A stretch of 64,000 nt of DNA from Muricea muricata (taxonomy: Eukaryota; Cnidaria; Anthozoa; Malacalcyonacea; Plexauridae), in assembly GCA_963855995.1 (NCBI GenBank), contig OY979716.1:56663594-56727593 (forward strand), given 5' to 3'. The notes beneath the pieces were generated by a model, which worked only from the letters and a program-made list of their open reading frames with translations, did no database searches and had not been told where the DNA came from. This document shows positions 57,085 through 64,000 of this stretch, piece after piece; positions within the stretch are counted from its first letter, which is position 1, and every line of letters begins with the position of its first letter. The position numbers and the translations under genes are program-made.

Positions 57085-58719
57085 ATGCAGTACTGTCGCG
57101 TTTATTCAGACAAGCTCGATCCTGAAAAAAGTTGGTATGCATACAATTCATCCATTGCGGGATTTCAAAAGACCAATTCGCAACATACGTGCGGAGGTAA
57201 TGTACTATTTAAGTGCCTCGCGACCAACACACAACAAATCGACCTTTGTGATGTTCACGATGCTGATGGAACCGCGATATCACCAAATAAATTTGGAGAG
57301 AAAAGTAGGAAAGCGTACGCTATTTCATCGTTTGGAATTCTAGCGTTGGCCTTAAGACAGCGCAATTTAAACAAGGACCTATTTGCAAGTGAAGCATTTC
57401 AGCATAAGATTTTGGCCGTAAACACAGTGGTGCTTGAAAAATCAGCCCGCGAACCTACGCTTTGCAATGGTGCTTCAACCTCAAATGTGAAGCGAACAAG
57501 CATGTCAACAACTGAGATCGTAGAGTCGTCTGAAATCTCGCCGCCAGAGAAGAAACGCCGAATATCTGAAACCGGAGTGGTGGCAATGGCAAATACTTTA
57601 AAAAGAGTGGTGGCAATGCATAATGAGGATATATTCACAGTCCTTGGTAACATTGCGTTGCTGGATGAAAATTCAGAAATGTGCAATATCCTTCAATGTT
57701 CGACTGATGTTTTGTTCTCAAAACTACTGCCAAGAAAGCGTTAAACGTGATTTTATCCGAGGAAAGTCAGTTCTTGTTGACATCATCGATTTGCGTTTCA
57801 GACTGGACGTATCTATTGTTAAAAATACGACTTCGAATATCTGATGCAGGATGACAGACACTACTAAACTTGATGCACCTAGGACGTACAGGGGTAAGTA
57901 TAGTCAAACAACTGTCGATGCATTATTAGATACAATATTAATTCATACAAACACACGCACTTCGTAATATATAATGACTTCAATGGGAGGTTCAACGTAT
58001 TATAAAAGTGAATGTAATCTTTACGCCCATGTTTTTCTCAAATACATATTTTTCCAAAATACATGATGCATATTAGTGAGTTCAAGTCTCGTTAATGCAA
58101 TGATAAAATCAATTATACTAATATTGTTCAGAAAGGTACGGTAAAGAAATAACTGGCACTAAATATAGTCATTTTGTTTGGCATAATGAAACTTTACACC
58201 ATACCTTAACAATAGTTATGCTTCATACTTAGTTCAATGCGTGCATCCTTGAGCTAGCGCAAAAAGCTTTATGCGTCATGGTGTAACATCAAACGTTCAT
58301 AATTATTACAAAATACAACTTCAATGGATATACAGTGAGTTGGTTCTTTGGTGCTTGTACTTATTGTTATTTACCACAACATTAGCTACAATTTACAGCA
58401 ATAAAATATCTCACTCTTTTAGAAGACAACTGATTTTCCAATTTTGCCAATGAAAGGCCAAATATGTGCGATTAAAGATGTGATATTTAGAGCAACGTCC
58501 ATGGCATTAGGAGTGAAAGACTTGCCAAATACGATGCAAGGTGCACAAGTGAGTGCAGCACTGGCCTGGTGCATACGCGAAATGCGGATTAATAAGCTAC
58601 ATGGGATGGAGGGAGGCAAACTAAATTTCAATTTGAAGCTGGACAGAAGACCATTTTGGGGCAAGTGTCTTCCAATAACTGTTTTGTTGGAGATCTATAC
58701 AATTGCATGTGCTATTTAA
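57085..58719 (+). pseudogene. Two-exon gene of unknown family
   Basis: Exon 1 runs from ATG 57085 to 57893 and exon 2 from 58423 to 58719. The intron is GT-AG and the phase agrees if one frameshift near 57720 is allowed. The N-terminal half has a folded look (KSWYAYNSSIAGFQKTNSQH, KSRKAYAISSFGILALALRQ), then a Ser-rich linker, an NLS-like PPEKKRRI and a helical tail. Across the frameshift the frame continues with ALNVILSEESQFLL, a TGA at 57852-57854, and into exon 2 (KTTDFPILPMKG, AALAWCIREMRINK). I do not recognise the family. CpG content in exon 1 is higher than nearby. Confidence 0.45.
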
Positions 58720-59451
58720 GAGCGTGTGTCTCTAAAAACCGACCACTGGCTTCAGGTGTCAAAAATGAATTTCCTTCTTACTTTGCCCATGAGTAGCATT
58801 GACCTCAACAACAAACAAACGCTTTTTGGAATTTTCAAATTTTATGTATTTTTCAAGTTTTAGCAATATTTCGGTCCCGCCCTGTCACGGCAAAATCCAC
58901 TACGAAATTAAGCATAAAAAATAGCCCAATTCAAACGCACGTAATTTCAAGTAATTTCAACCAAATTCGAGGATATTTTCACCCGTAAGGTGAAATTTAT
59001 CCTACTTTCACACAAGCTGATTTTAAAGTACAAATACGACACATTTCAGGCAAATTTTAGCAACAACGGGCATCACGTCTAAATATAGCTATGTTCACCT
59101 GTCATATTTGACAGTGAATTTCTCAAAAGTGGGACCTAACTAGATTCAGCGACTAGTGTAGTTGAAGAAAGGAGGGCTTGAAGTACCTATATCAACAATT
59201 AAACTCGTCTGCGAACCCGATTTGACAGCCTAAGGGCCTCCCATATTTCGTACAATTTTAGGTGAATTTGTTTACCTTACAAAATGTCGCAACGAGGTTA
59301 GACGTCAGATCTTTACGAAATTTCGGAAATGCACTGTCGTTCTATCAAAAATTTTAGGCTCAAATAAGCTCAACATCATCCTAGCTAACTTGTATTCATG
59401 TGTTCATGTCCAACTGTTTATCCAAGTAGTTTCGATTTGAAGACATTTAAA
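58720..59451. other. Non-coding stretch, possibly outer part of the long-TIR element
   Basis: No gene. Part of it (about 59280-59450) is repeated, diverged, at about 59680-59890, so it may belong to the terminal region of the element that follows. Confidence 0.45.
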
Positions 59452-62400
59452 TATAGATGCGTAGGCGTAGCGCTTCCGGTTTTGCATGCTTAATAGCTAC
59501 TCAGGGAAAGCTCGGAAAATATTTATTGCTGGCCAGTTTTGGATGCGTTTTCTAAAATAAGTTTTTATATTACCAACACATAGAAGGATAATAGCAAGCA
59601 TAAAACGAGTTAATTCATAGCTATTGGAGTAAAATACCTAAGCCTTGTTCTTATGACCTTATCTCGGACTAAATGTACCGTTGTTTCATCAAAACATTTT
59701 TTGTTCAAATAAGCCAATAGCTTCATCGTACCCAGTAAACTTATATTTCTGTGTCCATCTCCCACAAGTATCATTTTGAAGAATTACACTATAAAAAGAA
59801 GAAGCCACTGCATGTGCCATGGGAAACATTGGTTTGAATGCTTTGTTTTTGATTGCTTACTAATGTCGCTCAGGGAAAATCCGGCAGAATGCCTAACATC
59901 TAAAAATAAACTTCGTTAATGAGTATTCTACACAATTTGCAAATACGAATTTAAAGCTTATAGTTGTAGTCGATGCTTAATTTAAAAAACGAGTAACATT
60001 TGATCCCTAGCTCCTATATTCTATCTGACCTACATATATTTGAATACGGGAACATGGAATGACTTGCAGCTACTTGTCAGTGATATTTTATAAGTATGGA
60101 TAATCTGTGCTCATTTAATGGTATCAGTTTAATTGTATGTGGGGAGTGTAGAGGAGAATCGGGTATCACACGCCTACAACAGTATAACAAGAACATTCAA
60201 AGCCACCTTTCAAGTTGCCACTTAACGAGATCTAACTTCAAAGAGTACGAGCTGATTCTGGCAAGAGCAGGTCTTTTCTACCTTCCTGATGAAGAAATAC
60301 GCTCCATGATGATATGCCCCAACCATCACTACAACCTAGGACGATATTGGAGACCTCATTTAACATGTCAGCACCCATCTCATTCTGGCCCCAAACGTCG
60401 CTGTAAAGGAAGAGATGTGTTTAACTTAGAACTATCAAAAGATATTTCTCAAGATTTTGGAGTACTTGTACCAGTTGGTTCTCGTAAGTATAAATTACTG
60501 CTACATAACCTTGCAAGGCTTTTAGTGTTACCCTTAAGGATGAGTAATGATTCACACAGATCAATGATCAAGTATTTCAATCATAGAATTTTACATTTTA
60601 GCCATATGTACTCAATGTCTCAAAATTCACAAAGAAAATGTGGAGAGAACGCCAACGTCAGGCGTGAAAGAGAAGCCGTAAGTTTAAATTTCTATGTCCA
60701 AAAAATGTAATATTACTAGCTAATTTCACAAAGTATGACACTAGTGTGGGTTATTAATTCATAGAGAGTTTACTGAAGAGTACAGAAGAGTACAGAAGCA
60801 CTTCCTGCTGCGCAGAAACTGATCCGCTGTGGACTCCGGGATGTTGGCGAGGACAAGATGACAGCATTGATTTGGAAGACGAAATATCGAGATATCAACG
60901 ACAAGCAAACTGATGTTATCACCAAGTACAATCAAGCTATGGAGTGTTTATCTGCAGCCGCTGGTGTAGAGAGTCCCCTTCCGTTAACACGTCAAACCTT
61001 TAATTGGACAACTGCATCAGAAAAGGAGAAGAAGTCATGCATTAAGAGAGCTTCGGAAGCTTGTTTGCAATGTAATCACCCCCAATGATGGAGAGAAATT
61101 GTTGAAATCTCTTCCGACTAAAGATCATGACCAGCTCCTTCAGCCATCAAGTGACCTAATTGCGCTAATGAGTGCATTTTCAAAAGCCCCAACAAGGAAC
61201 TTAAGAATACAGATTCTAAGCATTTATGCTTACGAGTATCCTATTAAGACTCTTCAAAAAATCCACGAACCCTAAGCTCGATTAAGTCAATGGAAAATAA
61301 AAAGAGCTAGGGTACCTGGCTCAAGTACCTCTGTCACCAAGACAGTACATCATCGCATCAACTTAGATATGGCCAAAGTGGATCATTTTGTAAATTTTAT
61401 AAATCGACCCTACTTTCATCAAGATGTGGCATATGGCATGAGAAATTTAAAATTAGACAACGGAGAGACCATTTCTATGCCTAATGTAGTACGTACAGTA
61501 ACCAGGTCCACTATGATAATGCAGTATCACCAGCACTGTCAAAGCATCGGATACGAGCCTCTAGGAAAAAGGACTTTGTATCGTATCTTAGAGGTAAGAG
61601 AGGCCAGCGACAGAAAGTCACTTCAGGGACTAGATAACACTGCTGCTGAGGGATCTACAGCATTCAAAACCCTCACAACAATAATACAACAGTTAGAATT
61701 GTTTGGAGTGGATAAGAGCTGGTGCCAGGAAGTTAACACAAAATTGAAAAAAGGAAAGCAATATCTAAAGACAGACTATCGTGTGGATTGTCAGGATAGA
61801 ATAGCTCATTGTGCAGACCATTGTCGGCTTTTCGCTCTTAGTGATCCATTAGACGACGATTTCAAATCTGCCTGTGATCATGAGCATCTCTTGGCTTGCG
61901 AACAGTGCGATGCTTTACACTCGGTTTTTGCAGAGCTAATTGAAAAGATAACTAAATTTCAGAGTGACAAATACAGCGAAGGACAGAGAGAAGATCACCT
62001 TCACGATTTCAAGCAAGCCAAGACAAATATATATCAGTGGAAGGTGCATATTCTCATGTCAGTTAATCAGGAACAAGCAAAGTAAGAGGTAATCCAGGCT
62101 TTAGACAACACGTCTGTCCTAATAGTGATGGATTGGGCAATGAAATATGTTCAACGAAAGTACCGAGAGAAACAATCTGACTGGTTTGGGAAGAGAGGAC
62201 TCAGTTGGCACAATAGTAGTGTTGTGTCGAAGGACGCTGACAAGAAACACATCAACGTATCATCATTTGCACATCTTTTTGATTCGTGCACCCAAGATTG
62301 GTTTGCCGTCACCTCCATTGCTGAAAATCTCCTTTGCAACATCAGGTCTATTTATCCTCGCGTGAAAACTGCTTATTTCCGGTCAGATGAGGCGGGCTGC

Positions 62401-64000
62401 TACCACAATAATCTGTTAATTGTCGCCCTAAAAGACGTTGGAGTTCGTACTGGGATTACCGTTAAGCAGTATGACTACTCGGAGCCTCAGCAAGGAAAGG
62501 ACATTTGCGATAGGATAATTTGTCCTCTTAAATATTCTATCCAAATGTACTGCAACGAAGGAAAAGACATACTTACTGCATTTGATATGCATGCAGCACT
62601 TACAGCACATCCTGTTAAAGGCACTTCATCTTCAGTCAATAAAATCAATCAATCCGTGAGCCATATTAAAGTAAAGAAATTAAATCACTTTAGTGCATTT
62701 CATAACTTCAAATATGAGGAAGACGGTATCAGGGTATGGCAAGCGCACGGTATCGGTCAGGGAAAGAAATTTGAATATGAAGATGTGCACATTACTCACC
62801 AGGGTGAGACGAATCTTCTGGTTGATGAAGAGTTCGTTGTTAAAAATCCATCAAGATTGCCTCTACCAACTCAAAAAGAAGCAATTATGGAGAAGGAGAA
62901 TGGATTATTTTACTGTACTGAACAAAAGTGCAATTACACCTGCTCTTCGCTTGATGACTTAGACTTGCATTAGAGTTTTGGCGAACATTGTAGGTTTATG
63001 GAGAATGAGGGGCTTTACGATACCTTGAGAAGGGAGTGGGCAGCATCTTACTCTACGGTGACACAGGCGGCAGCAATTGAGGATATCAGTGACAGGCTGG
63101 CGAGATTAACCACTCAAGAAAAATCGATACACCTGCAAATGGGTTGGGCGCTAAGCAAACCGAGAACAGGCGCGGCACGTTTTCCACAAAAAGTACGCGA
63201 TTATCTTATAGCCAGGTTTGATTCAGGCGAAGCTACAGGAAACAAGGCGGATCCCAATCAAGTGTCCTTAGACATGAGAACAGCAAAAGAACAGGATGGA
63301 GAAAGACGTTTTAAGAGGGATGAGTGGCTCATGAAAACACAAATTCAAAGATTTTTTTCCAGACTTGCAAAGGCCAGACGCAAAGGATTGGCACTTCCCA
63401 TGGAGATAGTTGATGACATCCCGATGGAGGACGACGAGGAGGAAACTCATGACAATGAGGACCTTCTGCGAGATATTCAAGAGGCAATTGACGTAGCCCA
63501 TCCTATTATTTATGATGTGTTTAATTTGTGTGAACTTCATGCGAACAATAAGTTAAACAATTTCAAAGTAATCATGCTAAAGGAATTATGTGATCATTTC
63601 GATATAAATTTCAAATCAAGGGACAAAAAGCAGGACTTAATCCAGAAGATCAGCAACATGATAAAAAGATGCTCTTGTAAGCAATGACCTCTCGGCAACC
63701 TTGTCGTCGAAAAATTATTGACAAGATATTGATATATAGCAACTGTTTACGGAGTGAGTTGGCAAATACAACATCCATGGATGAAAACCCCAGAAGTTGC
63801 CAATTGCTGTTTTAGATATTTTACTATCCTAGTTATAAATTTACTCCACGTTTTATGCTGGTGTTATCATTATATGTGTTGGTAATATGAAAACTTATTT
63901 GGGAAAACGCATCCAAAACTGGCCAGCAATAAATATTTTCCGAGTTTCCCCTGAGTCATTAAGTATGCAAAAGCGGAAGCGTAACGCAATGGCCTCTATA
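59452..64000. mobile_element. DNA transposon with long terminal inverted repeats, runs off the window
   Basis: 59452-59610 matches the reverse complement of about 63845-64000, both starting TATAGA and sharing AATATTTATTGCTGGCCAGT (20 of a longer identical run). Identity is about 85-90%. The right repeat reaches the last base, so the end and any target duplication are outside. The region 59452-60095 also has diverged direct repeats (CTCAGGGAAA near 59499 and 59871). The element encodes the protein at 60096-63687. Confidence 0.82.
60096..63687 (+). pseudogene. Transposase-like protein with zinc motifs and C-terminal SAP domain
   Basis: ATG 60096 starts a Cys/His-rich module (SLIVCGECRGESG, MMICPNHHYNLGRYW). 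Donor GTAAGT at 60484 and acceptor before 60603 join it to ICTQC (exon to 60678, donor GTAAGT). Later exons are damaged (stops near 61088, 61275, 62083). The conserved core is 62125-62973: DWAMKYVQRKYREKQSDWFG, FAHLFDSCTQDWFA, YFRSDEAGCYHNN and EPQQGKDICDRIICPLK. Repeated acidic residues suggest an RNase H-like integrase fold (inference). A C2H2-like finger (YCTEQKCNYTCSSLDDLDLH, stop at 62971-62973) follows, then an acidic stretch and a SAP helix pair (MLKELCDHFDIN, DKKQDLIQKI) at 63570-63665. I know this protein type as widespread in corals and sponges but without an established superfamily. Confidence 0.62.

Overview
The window is AT-rich nuclear DNA from an animal. The clues are GT-AG introns with matching phases, a 5' fragment of U2 snRNA, tRNA-derived SINE copies with Pol III A and B boxes, and a dense mix of metazoan transposon families. 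The protein families (THAP, HARBI1-like, hAT/BED, piggyBac, P-superfamily, Crypton-type recombinase, and several multicopy invertebrate families of unknown function) point to a marine invertebrate such as a sponge or cnidarian; this is inference. I recognise no conserved single-copy host gene. Most coding sequence belongs to mobile elements, mostly decayed by frameshifts and nonsense codons and often nested.

Layout. 1-7441 (+) and 7550-13598 (-) are two tail-to-tail relatives of one large invertebrate family that I suggest carries a FEN/XRN-like nuclease domain. The plus copy is split by a Harbinger element (about 1154-4658) encoding an intact HARBI1-type transposase and a Myb/SANT accessory protein. 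The minus copy is split by a MITE with a 3-bp duplication. 14017-14972 is a gag-like ORF. 16779-21098 is a hAT element with a perfect 8-bp target duplication. 21979-26029 holds an ISL2EU-type element (THAP transposase plus a YqaJ nuclease gene), interrupted by a 0.96-kb duplicate of the hAT 3' end. 26030-31100 shows no recognisable gene.

31110-32827 (-) is a decayed Crypton-like tyrosine recombinase. 33124-34870 holds MITEs and a LINE fragment with a TA-flanked MITE inside it. 35445-42882 is a two-gene P-superfamily element, split at a TTAA by a four-exon piggyBac (36143-39831). 43489-49436 is a large inverted duplication carrying two copies of a coiled-coil gene family, with a smaller palindrome in its spacer; a third partial copy lies at 55270-55846. 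50663-52050 is a three-exon unknown gene with two in-frame TGA codons. 52226-53130 holds the U2 fragment and a head-to-head tRNA-Thr-type SINE array. 57085-58719 is an unknown two-exon gene. 59452 to the window end is a long-TIR element with a transposase-like protein ending in a SAP domain.

Several insertions are resolved to the base because removing the element and one target copy restores an open frame across the join. That gives a relative order of events: type-B gene before the AAT MITE, P-like before piggyBac, LINE before the TA MITE, and hAT before the segmental duplication.
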